The translations under genes were made by a program, and so were the position numbers. Below are positions 1 through 9,294 of a stretch of DNA of 38,639 nt, in pieces. Below the pieces are notes generated by a model, which searched no databases, had not been told where the DNA came from, and saw nothing but the letters and a program-made list of their open reading frames with translations. Numbering within the stretch: position 1 is the stretch's first letter; each line of letters starts with the position of its first letter. The stretch lies in assembly GCA_005772895.1 (NCBI GenBank), contig SXIH01000020.1, forward strand, positions 1 through 38,639, given 5' to 3'. Source of the stretch: Bacteroidota bacterium. Lineage in GTDB: Bacteria; Bacteroidota; Bacteroidia; 2-12-FULL-35-15.

Positions 1-70
1 ATACCTTTGTATAATAGATATAGACCTCATCTTGCATTAAAAATGAAAACGCCTGATCAAGTCTATGAAC

Positions 71-103
71 AAAAAAGCCCGACTACCTGAGGCAATCGGG
101 ATT
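71..103 (-). terminator. Intrinsic terminator after clpX
   Basis: Read on the minus strand, a hairpin with a CCCGA/TCGGG stem closes on an imperfect inner CCT/AGG pair and is followed by a run of six T. It lies about 50 nt past the clpX stop and probably ends the tig-clpP-clpX transcript. The stem is short, so strength is uncertain. Bases 1-70 show nothing recognisable. Confidence 0.6.
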
Positions 104-153
104 AATTAAAAATCCGTCAACTTATTTTAGGACGTTACAAAACGAGAATACTT

Positions 154-1401
154 TTACGCCACTTTCAATTTATTCAAAGTAGACTTTTTCAATTTATCTT
201 TTGCGTATCGCAGAGTAACATTTATTTCTTTAATAGATGAATCAGAAGGAGTATCAAACATCATATCCACCATGATTGCTTCGCAGATAGAACGCAAACC
301 TCTTGCTCCTAGTTTAAACTCCATTGCTTTTTCAACAATAAAATCAAGCACACCTTTTTCGAATTTGATTTTTACTCCATCCATTTCAAATAAATGTGTG
401 TACTGTTTTATCAAAGCATTTTTAGGTTCACTTAAAATTCGCAACAATGTACTTGCATCCAAAGGATTCAAATAAGTTAAAACAGGCAAACGTCCAATCA
501 ACTCAGGAATTAATCCGAAACTTTTTAAATCTTGTGGAGAAACGTATTGTAATAGATTTTCTTTATCTACATTTTCAACATCCTTACTTACAGAGTAGCC
601 AATCAATTGAGTGCTCAATCTATTCCCGATATTACGGGTGATTCCGTCAAACGCACCACCACAAATAAATAAAATATTTTTAGTATTTACCTGAATCATT
701 TTTTGTTCAGGATGTTTTCTTCCACCTTGAGGAGGAACACCAACCACAGAACCTTCCAGCAATTTTAACAATCCTTGCTGAACACCTTCTCCGGAAACAT
801 CACGTGTAATAGAAGGATTATCGCTTTTGCGGGCAATTTTATCAATCTCATCAATAAATACAATTCCTCTTTCAGCTGCTGAAACATCAAAATCGGCTGC
901 CTGCAATAAACGTGATAAAATACTTTCCACATCTTCCCCAACATATCCTGCTTCTGTCAAAACAGTAGCATCGGCAATACAAAAAGGAACATTCAATACT
1001 TTAGCAATTGTACGAGCAAGAAGTGTTTTACCGGTTCCTGTTTCACCAACCATTATCATATTGGATTTATCAACTTCTATTTCATCCTTAGCAGTAGTTT
1101 TTGTTTGATTTAATATCAAACGTTTGTAATGATTATAAACTGCAACAGAAAGTACTTTTTTTGCTTCATCCTGACCAATTACATATTCGTCCAGATGTTT
1201 TTTTATTTCATTTGGTTTCAATAATTGAACCGCATTGAAAGTGGAAGTAGTTTTTGAACCTAATTCATCCTTAACAATGGTTTGAGCTTGCGTTACACAA
1301 TGATTACAAATATGCCCCGTGATTCCGGCAATTAAAACATCTGTATCCTTTTTTGTGCGACCACAAAATGAACATTTTATTTCTTTTTCTTCTTTTGCCA
1401 T
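154..1401 (-). CDS. clpX: ATP-dependent Clp protease ATP-binding subunit ClpX
   Basis: AAA+ unfoldase that recognises tagged or misfolded proteins, unfolds them with ATP and feeds them to ClpP in the cytoplasm. The 415 residues match the family length. Visible in order: N-terminal zinc-binding domain with C10, C13, C32 and C35; Walker A GETGTGKT at 119-126; pore loop GYVG at 152-155; Walker B VFIDEID at 181-187; RKH loop at 228-230; and the ClpP-docking loop IGY at 267-269 (IGF in E. coli). It starts with ATG and is the last gene of tig-clpP-clpX, 127 nt after clpP. That spacer holds an inverted repeat array, so some uncoupling from clpP is possible. Confidence 0.98.
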   Translation of the reverse strand: MAKEEKEIKCSFCGRTKKDTDVLIAGITGHICNHCVTQAQTIVKDELGSKTTSTFNAVQLLKPNEIKKHLDEYVIGQDEAKKVLSVAVYNHYKRLILNQTKTTAKDEIEVDKSNMIMVGETGTGKTLLARTIAKVLNVPFCIADATVLTEAGYVGEDVESILSRLLQAADFDVSAAERGIVFIDEIDKIARKSDNPSITRDVSGEGVQQGLLKLLEGSVVGVPPQGGRKHPEQKMIQVNTKNILFICGGAFDGITRNIGNRLSTQLIGYSVSKDVENVDKENLLQYVSPQDLKSFGLIPELIGRLPVLTYLNPLDASTLLRILSEPKNALIKQYTHLFEMDGVKIKFEKGVLDFIVEKAMEFKLGARGLRSICEAIMVDMMFDTPSDSSIKEINVTLRYAKDKLKKSTLNKLKVA

Positions 1402-1406
1402 CTCAA

Positions 1407-1524
1407 TTGGAGAATTGATGATTTAGTGATTTGGAGAATTGAAAAACATCTTAAACAAGAAAGATTTGCTGAAATATTAAATTTTATAAATTCTCTATTT
1501 CAACAAATCTCTAATTCTCTATTT
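1407..1524. repeat. Inverted array of degenerate 8-nt repeats between clpP and clpX
   Basis: The 12-mer TTGGAGAATTGA occurs at 1407 and 1431, exactly 24 nt apart. The 12-mer AATTCTCTATTT occurs at 1489 and 1513, again 24 nt apart, and shares the GAGAATT core in inverse orientation. Each 24-nt period divides into degenerate 8-nt units (TTGGAGAA, TTGATGAT, TTAGTGAT on the left). The two halves could fold as an imperfect hairpin in the clpP-clpX mRNA. No terminator-like T tract follows. Confidence 0.6.
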
Positions 1525-1528
1525 TTTT

Positions 1529-2203
1529 CTATTTCGATTTCGTTAAAACTTCATCCACCATACCGTATGCTTTTGCTTCATCAGCTGTCATCCAGTAGTC
1601 GCGATCACTATCCGCCCAAACTTTTTCATAGGTTTGTCCGCTGTGAGAAGCGATAATGTCGTATAATTCTTTTTTCAATTTTTGAATTTCGCGGGCAGTG
1701 ATTTCAATATCAGATGCTTGTCCTTCGGCACCGCCTAATGGTTGGTGAATCATAACGCGTGCATGTTTCAAAGCAGCACGTTTTCCTTTTTGTCCGGCAC
1801 ACATTAAAACTGCACCCATTGAAGCTGCCATACCTGTACAAATTGTAGCAACATCAGGAGTGATGTATTGCATCGTGTCATAAATTCCTAAACCTGCATA
1901 AACAGAGCCTCCCGGACTGTTCAAATAAATCTGAATATCTTTTTTAGCATCCACTGATTGCAAGAATAATAACTGAGCCTGAATAATATTTGCTACCTGA
2001 TCATCAATCCCTGTTCCTAAAAAGATAACACGATCCATCATCAAACGTGAAAACACGTCCATTTGAGTAATGTTTAACTGACGTTCCTCAATGATGTACG
2101 GAGTAACGTTTGAAATATTGTGCTTTGTGTAAGAATCAAATGTATGTCCATTGATTCCTTTGTGCTTTACAGCATATTTTCTGAATTCTTTGTTATCAAA
2201 CAT
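1529..2203 (-). CDS. clpP: ATP-dependent Clp protease proteolytic subunit ClpP
   Basis: Serine peptidase subunit that forms the tetradecameric degradation chamber capped by ClpX. The catalytic triad is visible: S128 in GMAASMG, H153 in MIHQPLGG and D202 in DRDYWM. The 25- and 49-residue spacings equal those of E. coli ClpP. It has 224 residues, with an N-terminal stretch of about 30 residues before the conserved core that may be an extension or processed propeptide. ATG start. It lies 65 nt downstream of tig and upstream of clpX, the classical tig-clpP-clpX order. Confidence 0.97.
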   Translation of the reverse strand: MFDNKEFRKYAVKHKGINGHTFDSYTKHNISNVTPYIIEERQLNITQMDVFSRLMMDRVIFLGTGIDDQVANIIQAQLLFLQSVDAKKDIQIYLNSPGGSVYAGLGIYDTMQYITPDVATICTGMAASMGAVLMCAGQKGKRAALKHARVMIHQPLGGAEGQASDIEITAREIQKLKKELYDIIASHSGQTYEKVWADSDRDYWMTADEAKAYGMVDEVLTKSK

Positions 2204-2268
2204 ATAGTTTAGTTTATAGGGTTAAGGTTTGAAAGCTTAAAGTTAATAGTTTTAAAATTACAAACAAA

Positions 2269-3609
2269 TTATGCTTTTTTAAAGAAATCGTCATACGCTA
2301 CTTCTTTATTTTCCAAAGTAAATTTAGTTTTGAATAAAGTCATAACTTTTTGTCCGTATAATTTCTCATACAACTTCTTAGCCTCTTCCTGGTTTGAAAG
2401 CACACGTTGAGCTGTTTGATTTAATTCTTCGTCACCCATCGGACCTTGACCCATTTGAGCAAATTGCTGAAGAATTAATTCTTTTGTATGTTCTACAACT
2501 TCTTCATTTGTTACCTGAAGATCGTTTTCTTTGATAATTTTATTTTCGATTAACTGCCACTTTAAACCTTTTGAGTAATTATCAAATTCAGCATCAACTT
2601 GTTCAAAAGTAACGGGCTTATCATTTGCAGCAACTATCCAACGTTTCAAAAATTCGGTTGGTAAATTGAAATTTATCTTGTTCATTAAATGCTCCACAAC
2701 TTCATTATAAAATTTGCGTTCGCTATCGTTAACAAACATTCCAGCCAATTCACCTTTAATTTTTGCTCTAAATTCTTCTTCCGTTGTAACATTTCCTTCT
2801 CCGTAAATTTTACTAAAAAATTCCTGATTGATTTCAGCAGCAGCCAAACGGCTAACACCTTTAACTGTGAATTGTAATTTACAATTCAAGGCTTCTGCTT
2901 TTTCTTTATCAATTCCAAGCAAAGCAGCTAAGTCGGTTGCATTTTCAGATAATTTTTTTGCATCAACTACTACTTTATCTTCTTTCTTTAATCCAATCAA
3001 GGCTTTTTTAGTTGCTTCATCCTTCACTCTATCCAAAAACAAAGAACCAGTTTTGAAAATTCCTCCTGCTAAAATTTCGCCATTTGCATCTAATTCAACA
3101 AAATCACCATTTAACAAATCTGTTTCTTCTGAAACTTCAACATTTTCTACTTTACCGTAACGCTTTGCAATGTCAGTAACGTATTTACTTACTAATGCTT
3201 CATCAACTTTTACTGTTTGATAGGTGAATTTGTCTTTTGGAGAAAGATCAACACTGAATTTAGGAGCCAAGCCCATTTCATACAAAAATTCAAACTCTTG
3301 CTGGTTATCCCAATCAATAATGCTATCCGCTTTTGGCAAAGGATTACCAAGTACTTCAATCTTATTTTCGTGTAAATACTTATACAGTGAATCGTTCAAT
3401 AATTTATTGATTTCATCCACCATAATGGATTTACCATACATCTTTTTAATCATACCCGTAGGTACTTTCCCTGGTCTAAAGCCTGGAATTGAAGCTTTTT
3501 TCTGATAATCTTTTAACGCAGTCTCCACTTTTGGCAAATAATCGTTTGCCACCACTTTCACTTTTAATACTGCGTTTAATTCGTCAATGTTTTCTTGAAT
3601 AATGTTCAT
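2269..3609 (-). CDS. tig: Trigger factor, ribosome-associated peptidyl-prolyl isomerase/chaperone
   Basis: Ribosome-bound chaperone that receives nascent chains at the exit tunnel. The ribosome-binding signature GFRPGKVP sits at 43-50 of the N-terminal domain, and the rest is a long, charged, mostly helical C-terminal domain. At 446 residues it is close to the family norm. The central PPIase (FKBP-like) domain is hard to recognise by eye, and it is common for Bacteroidota trigger factors to be divergent there. First gene of the tig-clpP-clpX cluster, with a promoter-like element about 50 nt upstream of its ATG. Confidence 0.93.
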   Translation of the reverse strand: MNIIQENIDELNAVLKVKVVANDYLPKVETALKDYQKKASIPGFRPGKVPTGMIKKMYGKSIMVDEINKLLNDSLYKYLHENKIEVLGNPLPKADSIIDWDNQQEFEFLYEMGLAPKFSVDLSPKDKFTYQTVKVDEALVSKYVTDIAKRYGKVENVEVSEETDLLNGDFVELDANGEILAGGIFKTGSLFLDRVKDEATKKALIGLKKEDKVVVDAKKLSENATDLAALLGIDKEKAEALNCKLQFTVKGVSRLAAAEINQEFFSKIYGEGNVTTEEEFRAKIKGELAGMFVNDSERKFYNEVVEHLMNKINFNLPTEFLKRWIVAANDKPVTFEQVDAEFDNYSKGLKWQLIENKIIKENDLQVTNEEVVEHTKELILQQFAQMGQGPMGDEELNQTAQRVLSNQEEAKKLYEKLYGQKVMTLFKTKFTLENKEVAYDDFFKKA

Positions 3610-3658
3610 TGTATTTATATTTGATTGATATTAATATTAGACCTATTTAAAAGGGACA

Positions 3659-3666
3659 CAAAAATA
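3659..3666 (-). promoter_or_regulatory. Bacteroidota-type -7 box for tig
   Basis: The minus strand reads TATTTTTG, an exact TAnnTTTG match, about 50 nt upstream of the tig ATG. No convincing TTTG -33 element is present 19-21 nt further up. Confidence 0.5.
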
Positions 3667-3700
3667 AGCATTTTATAAACTTTGAGCCATTTTTAAGGCA

Positions 3701-3737
3701 AAAAAAGTCCCGTTTTAGTTAAAAAACGGGACTTTTT
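3701..3737 (-). terminator. Intrinsic terminator after the cold-shock gene
   Basis: A perfect 15-bp hairpin has its arms at 3702-3716 and 3723-3737 and a GTCCCG core. The arms end in A5/T5, so it can terminate in both orientations. It is placed 24 nt beyond the stop of the minus-strand cold-shock gene and just upstream of the tig promoter. Confidence 0.9.
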
Positions 3738-3760
3738 AGGTAAATTATAGATGATTATAA

Positions 3761-3952
3761 TTATGCTAATCTTACGTTTACAGCATTTAAACCTTTTTTG
3801 CCTTCTTGAACTTCAAAAAGAACTTCGTCATTCTGACGGATTTCTTCTTTCAATCCTGACACGTGAACAAAAAATTCTTCACCTGAGTCATTTGCTTTAA
3901 TAAAACCAAATCCTTTTGTTTCATTAAAAAACTTTACAATTCCATTTTTCAT
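3761..3952 (-). CDS. Cold-shock domain protein (CspA family)
   Basis: Small OB-fold protein that binds single-stranded RNA and DNA and acts as an RNA chaperone. Both nucleic-acid-binding motifs are present: RNP1-like KGFGFIK and RNP2-like FFVHVSGL. At 63 residues it is a single cold-shock domain without the C-terminal tail of longer family members. ATG start. It is monocistronic, with its own TAnnTTTG box (3986-3993) and a strong terminator (3701-3737). The specific csp paralogue cannot be assigned, and cold inducibility is not shown. Confidence 0.95.
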   Translation of the reverse strand: MKNGIVKFFNETKGFGFIKANDSGEEFFVHVSGLKEEIRQNDEVLFEVQEGKKGLNAVNVRLA

Positions 3953-3985
3953 TTTTGATAATAATATTTTGATTAATAATTAGGA

Positions 3986-3993
3986 CAAAGATA
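3986..3993 (-). promoter_or_regulatory. -7 box for the cold-shock gene
   Basis: The minus strand reads TATCTTTG, an exact TAnnTTTG match, 33 nt before the ATG. No good -33 element is seen. The leader would be around 28 nt and AT-rich. Confidence 0.55.
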
Positions 3994-4034
3994 CACTAAA
4001 TAAATGGGAATAGCTGAATTATTTTGATTTTACA

Positions 4035-4055
4035 GATGTTTTAGGCTAAAACATC
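4035..4055. repeat. Perfect 9-bp inverted repeat upstream of the cold-shock promoter
   Basis: GATGTTTTA and TAAAACATC flank a GGC loop. It lies 41 nt upstream of the cold-shock -7 box and 34 nt past the stop of the phosphatase gene. It lacks a following T tract on the minus strand, so it could be a weak terminator or a protein-binding palindrome. Confidence 0.5.
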
Positions 4056-4089
4056 GTTAAAGAGCTTGATTTTACTGATTATTTAAAAA

Positions 4090-6408
4090 TTAAACTTTCA
4101 TTCCTATAATACAAACATCATCAATTTGCTCCAAATCACCTTTCCATCTTTCAAATGTATTTTTTAATATGACTTTTTGCTCTTTCATTGATTTGTTATT
4201 AATAGAAAATAATGTTTCTTTTAGTTGGGAATACTTAAACTTTTTTCCTGCTGGTCCACCAAACTGATCCGCATATCCATCAGTAAACAAATAAAAAGAA
4301 GAATCTTTTTCCAATTGTATAACGTGATTGGTAAATGGTTGCATATTCTCTTGATAGCTAATAGGCTGTTTATTTGCTTTTATTTCAAACCATTTCCCAT
4401 TCACGATATAATAAATTGGATTATTTGCACCTGCCCATTGCAATTCTCTAGTCTCTAAATTAAAACGAACCAAAGAAATATCCATACCATCTTTTGCTTC
4501 TAATTCCTTTTTTCCTTGACCAAGTTCTTTTACAATTTTATCCCTAAGCTGATTAAGAATTTCTGCAGGCGTTAACACTTGAATTGAAGCATTAATTTCA
4601 TTCAAAAATGCTACACCAAGCATACTCATAAATGCACCAGGAACTCCATGTCCGGTACAATCAACGGCAGCCATATAAAAATGTTTTTGCTTTTCTAATG
4701 ACCAATGAAAGTCTCCACTTACAATATCTTTTGATTTTAAAAAAATGAAATGTTCTGGCAAATGTTCGCTAACATGTTCTTCCTCTTTTAAGATAGCGTC
4801 CTGTATCCTCTTTGCGTAATTAATAGAATCGATAACATCTTTATTTTTTTCTTCCACCAAAATCTTCTGTTCTTCAATTATCGCATTTTGTTTTTTAGAA
4901 TTTCGCAACGAGCGAACAACAAAACCAGAAAATAAAAAAACCAGTATTAAAACTCCTGACAGGACAAGTAACAGAAATTTTTGTTTCTTTTTTTCTTCAG
5001 CTGCAACTGCATCTTTTTGTTCTTGGAGGTTTTTTAATGCAGCTTCTTTTTTATCAAATTCAAAATTCATCTCTCTTTGCACCATCTGCTTATTATTTTC
5101 AGAATTAAAAAGATCATCTCTGATAGTTATAGAGCGCTGAAAATAATATTTAGAACGTAAACGCATTTCCTCAAAGCTGAGCAGTTTACCTTCTATAGTA
5201 TCATGCAAACGAATGTTGGATTTTTCATAAAGACTGCTCAAACTCTCATAATTACTCTGCAATACTTTTCTCTCACCTGTTGAAATAGCCAAGTCTACTG
5301 AACGAAAAATATTATCAAAGGCATCTTTGTATTTTTTCAAAGAAATATAGGCCGAACCAATATAATCGAGTGCATTTGCCATTGCACCTTTATCTCCTGT
5401 TTTCTCAGAAATTTTTAATGACTTGAAATAATAGTCAAGAGCAATAGAATAATTCAAATCTCTACTTGCATTATCCGAAGCAGAATCAGCTTTTAATTTA
5501 TATATGATTCCTATATTACTTAAATTTTCGGCTATACCGGTTTTTCGGTCTAATTCGCTATTCAGCTTTAAAGCTTTTTCATAATAAACAAGGGCTTTGT
5601 CATGTTCTCCAATTGCTTTGTATACGAGCCCCATATTACCATTATTTATTGCAATCCCGATTTTTCTTTCAAGCTCTTCGTTTATTTTTAATGCTTTTTC
5701 AAAATATTCCAAAGCCTTGGGATAATCCTTTTCGTCCATATATACATTTCCGATATTACTAAGATTGGCAGCAATTCCGTTTTTTCTTCCATTGGCTTCA
5801 TTAATTTTTAAGGCTTGAAAATATAAATCAAGTGCTTTGGGGTAATCTCCAAGACTGAAATACACGAGTCCAATTTTATTTAAATCAATGGCCTCTCCGG
5901 CTTTATTTCCAATTTCTTTTTCAATTTTCAGTCCTTGATAAAAATAATCCCGTGCTTTCACATATTCACTTTGTTCATAATAAATGTTACCAAACTCGGT
6001 CAAAATATTTGCGATTGCGGCTTTTCTTCCAATTGATTGATTAACAACTTTGGCTTTTAATAAAAAAACAATAGCATTATTCCAATCTTGTTTGTGCTGA
6101 TATATAGCAGCAATATTAAAGTATGAATCAGCAATACCCTTTTGCCAACCCGAAGTTTCAGAAGAATGATTGATCTTCTTAGCAACGTTAATTGCCTGGT
6201 TACACAACAAAATAGCAGTATCCGGATTTTTCTTTTTAAATTTTAATGCCAATGCATTTAAGTGATTCACCTTATTAGTATCAGGCTTGTCTTTTTTAAG
6301 AAGAACAACAAGTGAGTCTATACTTTTAGTTTGTGAGAGTGCGCAATAACAAAATGACAGAAGGCAAATGCACAACAAAATATTTTTAAAACTTATTTTC
6401 AAATTCAA
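4090..6408 (-). CDS. TPR-repeat membrane protein with SpoIIE/PP2C-type serine phosphatase domain
   Basis: Predicted sensor phosphatase of 772 residues. Order: signal peptide (about 1-25), tandem TPRs (about 80-370), a charged coiled coil, one membrane helix (about 478-499), a linker with DSINYAKRIQ (527-536), then a C-terminal SpoIIE domain. Metal-binding acidic residues are present: D566 in SGDF, D583 in DCTGHG, DGMD at 640-643, D710 in FTDG and DD at 763-764, so it should be catalytically competent. The family dephosphorylates phosphoserine, often on anti-sigma antagonists, but no partner is encoded nearby. A TAA lies directly before the first codon and no early ATG exists, so the start is TTG (codon 1 or 3). 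It follows the next TPR gene by 32 nt, suggesting an operon. Confidence 0.9.
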   Translation of the reverse strand: MNLKISFKNILLCICLLSFCYCALSQTKSIDSLVVLLKKDKPDTNKVNHLNALALKFKKKNPDTAILLCNQAINVAKKINHSSETSGWQKGIADSYFNIAAIYQHKQDWNNAIVFLLKAKVVNQSIGRKAAIANILTEFGNIYYEQSEYVKARDYFYQGLKIEKEIGNKAGEAIDLNKIGLVYFSLGDYPKALDLYFQALKINEANGRKNGIAANLSNIGNVYMDEKDYPKALEYFEKALKINEELERKIGIAINNGNMGLVYKAIGEHDKALVYYEKALKLNSELDRKTGIAENLSNIGIIYKLKADSASDNASRDLNYSIALDYYFKSLKISEKTGDKGAMANALDYIGSAYISLKKYKDAFDNIFRSVDLAISTGERKVLQSNYESLSSLYEKSNIRLHDTIEGKLLSFEEMRLRSKYYFQRSITIRDDLFNSENNKQMVQREMNFEFDKKEAALKNLQEQKDAVAAEEKKKQKFLLLVLSGVLILVFLFSGFVVRSLRNSKKQNAIIEEQKILVEEKNKDVIDSINYAKRIQDAILKEEEHVSEHLPEHFIFLKSKDIVSGDFHWSLEKQKHFYMAAVDCTGHGVPGAFMSMLGVAFLNEINASIQVLTPAEILNQLRDKIVKELGQGKKELEAKDGMDISLVRFNLETRELQWAGANNPIYYIVNGKWFEIKANKQPISYQENMQPFTNHVIQLEKDSSFYLFTDGYADQFGGPAGKKFKYSQLKETLFSINNKSMKEQKVILKNTFERWKGDLEQIDDVCIIGMKV

Positions 6409-6440
6409 TTAGTTAATTATGTCTTTCGTCAAATATACTA

Positions 6441-7817
6441 TTATTCATCAGAACGTTTATTATTTAAACGATTCAGATTTTTTTCAATGTATTTTTCTGT
6501 AGGGAGCAATGATTCTTGAATTCGTTTGGCATAATAAATACTATCCAAAATTTCATTTTGTTTATCCTCAACTAATTCTTTTTGATGTTCAATAATTTGT
6601 TTTTGCTGACGAGTAATACGAAGGGAGCGGAATACTACAATTGCTATAATTGCAATAGCTATAGCAACTATTGATATTAACCAGAAAAAAATATTTTGTC
6701 GCTTTTTTTCGGCTTCAGCTACTGCAGCTTTTTTATCTTGTTCCGCCTTCAAATAGGCTTCTTTTTTGGCAAACTCATAATTCATTTCATGACGTGTAAT
6801 TTCTTTGTTCTTTTCTTCGTTAAAAAGTGAATCTTTAGTATTTGAATATAGTTTAAAATACCCAAGAGATTTTTTATGTTCATTAGTAATTAAATATAAT
6901 TCGCTTAAATTATGGTACGTGTTTTCCAAATGATGTAAAAACCCAATTGTGGTATCTATTGCTAATGCAGCAAACAAATGCAATTCGGCATTGTTAATCA
7001 AATCCTTTTTTTCACTCGCATCGGCACCTTTTAACAATTGAACATATAATTCGCCAATATTTCCTTCTCCAATTGCTATCGAACGTTGATCACCAGTTTC
7101 CTTAGCAATAATTAATCCTTGCATATAATTAGTAATGGCTTTATCATGCTCGCCTAATTTACTATAAACTAATCCCAGATTTCCCAAATTTGTTCCTATT
7201 CCATGCTTAAAATTTAACTCTTTACTCATAGTCAAAGCTTTCATATAATATTCCAAAGCCTTTTCAGTTTCATTTTTCGAATCATATAAATTTCCAATAT
7301 TTCCAAGATCGGTGGCAACCCTTTTTTTATCTCCCAGTTCTTCAGAAATTTTCATAGCCTTAAAAATGTATTCCATGGATTTATCAAATTCTCCCATGTT
7401 TCCATATACATTCCCAATATTTCCCAGATTATTGGATATAATTCTTTTGTTTCCCATATCTTCACCAATTTTTAAAGCCTTTAAAAAATAGGTAATTGAC
7501 TCGGCAAAATTCCCATTATCAGAATTGCCCATTGCGATATTTGAAAATGATTCTGCACTAGCTTTCATCTTGTCTGTTTGAGGTAACAAATCAGCAATCA
7601 ACAAAGCTCTATTTGCAATTTGAATTGCACTATCGGAATCCCCAATTAAAAGATGTTCCCACGATAGTGCATTGAGGTGTTTTACTTTTTCTATAGTATT
7701 CTTGTCATTTTTAATAACAACATTCAATGAATCGATTACTTTATTTTGAGCAAACGAAAACTCAAAAGAAAAAAGCAATAATGTAACTATTAATGTATAT
7801 TTTGAAAACTTTTTCAT
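6441..7817 (-). CDS. TPR-repeat membrane protein ending at the SpoIIE linker, no phosphatase domain
   Basis: Secreted or membrane-anchored TPR protein of 458 residues. It has a signal peptide (1-24, ending FSFAQ), six or seven TPR-like repeats, an Ala/Lys/Glu coiled coil, a membrane helix near residue 390 and a cytoplasmic linker. The C-terminus carries DSIYYAKRIQ (from residue 425) followed by ESLLPTEKYI, the entry sequence to a SpoIIE phosphatase in related proteins. The protein then stops about 15 residues later, with no phosphatase remnants in the 32-nt gap to the next gene. It is probably an adaptor or sensor that lost or never had the catalytic domain. It is likely co-transcribed with the full-length phosphatase. 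A TATTTTAG box at 7823-7830 lies only 5 nt before the ATG and could give a leaderless mRNA. Confidence 0.85.
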   Translation of the reverse strand: MKKFSKYTLIVTLLLFSFEFSFAQNKVIDSLNVVIKNDKNTIEKVKHLNALSWEHLLIGDSDSAIQIANRALLIADLLPQTDKMKASAESFSNIAMGNSDNGNFAESITYFLKALKIGEDMGNKRIISNNLGNIGNVYGNMGEFDKSMEYIFKAMKISEELGDKKRVATDLGNIGNLYDSKNETEKALEYYMKALTMSKELNFKHGIGTNLGNLGLVYSKLGEHDKAITNYMQGLIIAKETGDQRSIAIGEGNIGELYVQLLKGADASEKKDLINNAELHLFAALAIDTTIGFLHHLENTYHNLSELYLITNEHKKSLGYFKLYSNTKDSLFNEEKNKEITRHEMNYEFAKKEAYLKAEQDKKAAVAEAEKKRQNIFFWLISIVAIAIAIIAIVVFRSLRITRQQKQIIEHQKELVEDKQNEILDSIYYAKRIQESLLPTEKYIEKNLNRLNNKRSDE

Positions 7818-7893
7818 TTATGCTAAAATAAGAAAACGAAATGGAATAATTGAAAGAATTAATTACATTAGTGAAAAATTACAGAATACTTTA

Positions 7894-9246
7894 ATGAAAA
7901 ACGGTTTTTATTTATTTATAATACATCTACTAATTATTAGCAATTGTTTTGCTCAACAAAACAAAACGGATTCCTTAAAACTTGCAATAAAAAATGCAAA
8001 ACACGACACAACACGTTGTGACATTTTGCTTAGCTGGGGAGAAGAAATTTATTTTGCATTTCCGGATTCTGCTGTTTCACTTTGGGAAAAGGCTGAAGCA
8101 TTATCGAAAAAAAATATGGCAGAAGATGAAAGCAAAAAGAAAATTTTTTTAATCCGATTGGCAAATGCACAAGCCAACATTGGTACTGTTTATCATCATC
8201 AGGGAAAAATTCCAAATGCCTTGGAGTATCTGTATAAAAGCTTGAAAGTTTGTGAGGAATTAAATAACAAAGCTGCCATATCAATTACTTTAAATAACAT
8301 TGGCGCTATCTATTTCGAACAGGAAGAATTTAAAAAAGCGTTAGATTGTTACGAAAAATCTCTAAAAATTAATCGAGAGCTGAAAGATAAAAGATGGATA
8401 GGAAACTTAATGAATAATATTGCAAGCATTTATGATCAACAAGGAAATAAGGCTAAAGCATTAGAATGTTTACTTGAAGGATTAAAAAATTACGAAGAAA
8501 TTGGGCATAAACGAGGCATTTCGAGTTCATTAAATAATATTGCCGGAATATATAAAGAGCAAAATAAAATCGCAGAAGCTTTAGAGTATTACAATAAAAG
8601 TTTAAAAATACGAGAAGAGCTTTTGGACAAAGATGGCACAGCAGGTGTTTTAAATAATATAGCAGATCTCAAACTAAAAAACGGTGAAACTAAAGACGCA
8701 TTCATTTATGCCCAAAAGGGAATGCAAACTTCCAAAGAGATTGGCTATCCTAATCTTATCAGCCGTTCGGCAAACATTTTAAAAAGAATTTTTCAAAAGC
8801 AAAACAAATACAAAGAAGCATTTGAAATGTTTGAATTAGAGATAAAAATGAAAGACAGCATTAAGAATGAAGAAACTCAAAAAGCAGCAATAAAAAATCA
8901 GTTGAAATATGATTATGAAAAAAAAGAAGCTGTTGCTGAAGCAGAACACAAAAGTGAATTAAAAAATCAGGATATTATAGCATCAGAGAAAAACAGAAAG
9001 CAAAAACTTATTACTTTATTTGTAATTGCCGGCCTATTATTAGTTTTAATTTTTGCTGTATTTGTATTCAGGACATTGCGAATTACTAGAAAACAAAAGC
9101 TATTAATAGAAAAACAAAAAACAATTGTAGAAGAACATCAAAAAGAAATTATTGACAGTATAACATACGCTAGAAGGATTCAGCAGTCATTATTTCCAAC
9201 TGAGAAGTATATTCAGAAAACGATAAACCGCTTGTATAAAAAATAA
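7894..9246 (+). CDS. TPR-repeat membrane protein ending at the SpoIIE linker, divergent paralogue
   Basis: 450 residues with the same plan as its neighbour at 6441-7817: signal peptide (about 1-21, ending CFAQ), TPRs between about 85 and 290, a coiled coil, a membrane helix around residues 370-390 (ITLFVIAGLLLVLIFAVFVF), then DSITYARRIQ (from 421) and QSLFPTEKYI before stopping. Both truncated paralogues end with a similar EKYI-xK-x-NRL pattern, which argues for a defined architecture rather than random decay. Transcribed away from the other two across a 76-nt spacer and closed by a strong terminator at 9245-9277. Substrate and partner are unknown. Confidence 0.85.
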   Translation: MKNGFYLFIIHLLIISNCFAQQNKTDSLKLAIKNAKHDTTRCDILLSWGEEIYFAFPDSAVSLWEKAEALSKKNMAEDESKKKIFLIRLANAQANIGTVYHHQGKIPNALEYLYKSLKVCEELNNKAAISITLNNIGAIYFEQEEFKKALDCYEKSLKINRELKDKRWIGNLMNNIASIYDQQGNKAKALECLLEGLKNYEEIGHKRGISSSLNNIAGIYKEQNKIAEALEYYNKSLKIREELLDKDGTAGVLNNIADLKLKNGETKDAFIYAQKGMQTSKEIGYPNLISRSANILKRIFQKQNKYKEAFEMFELEIKMKDSIKNEETQKAAIKNQLKYDYEKKEAVAEAEHKSELKNQDIIASEKNRKQKLITLFVIAGLLLVLIFAVFVFRTLRITRKQKLLIEKQKTIVEEHQKEIIDSITYARRIQQSLFPTEKYIQKTINRLYKK

Positions 9247-9277
9247 AAAAGCCCAGACGTATCGTCTGGGCTTTTTT
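9245..9277. terminator. Bidirectional terminator between TPR gene and HU gene
   Basis: GCCCAGACG (9251-9259) and CGTCTGGGC (9263-9271) enclose a TAT loop, with A6 before and T6 after. It overlaps the TPR stop codon and lies 18 nt past the HU stop, so it serves both convergent genes. Confidence 0.95.
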
Positions 9278-9294
9278 ATTTTTTCAGTTAATGA

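Noticed and set aside
1407-1524. CRISPR array
   Set aside because: The 24-nt periodicity is made of degenerate 8-nt units with inverted halves; there are no uniform repeats with unique spacers and no cas genes.
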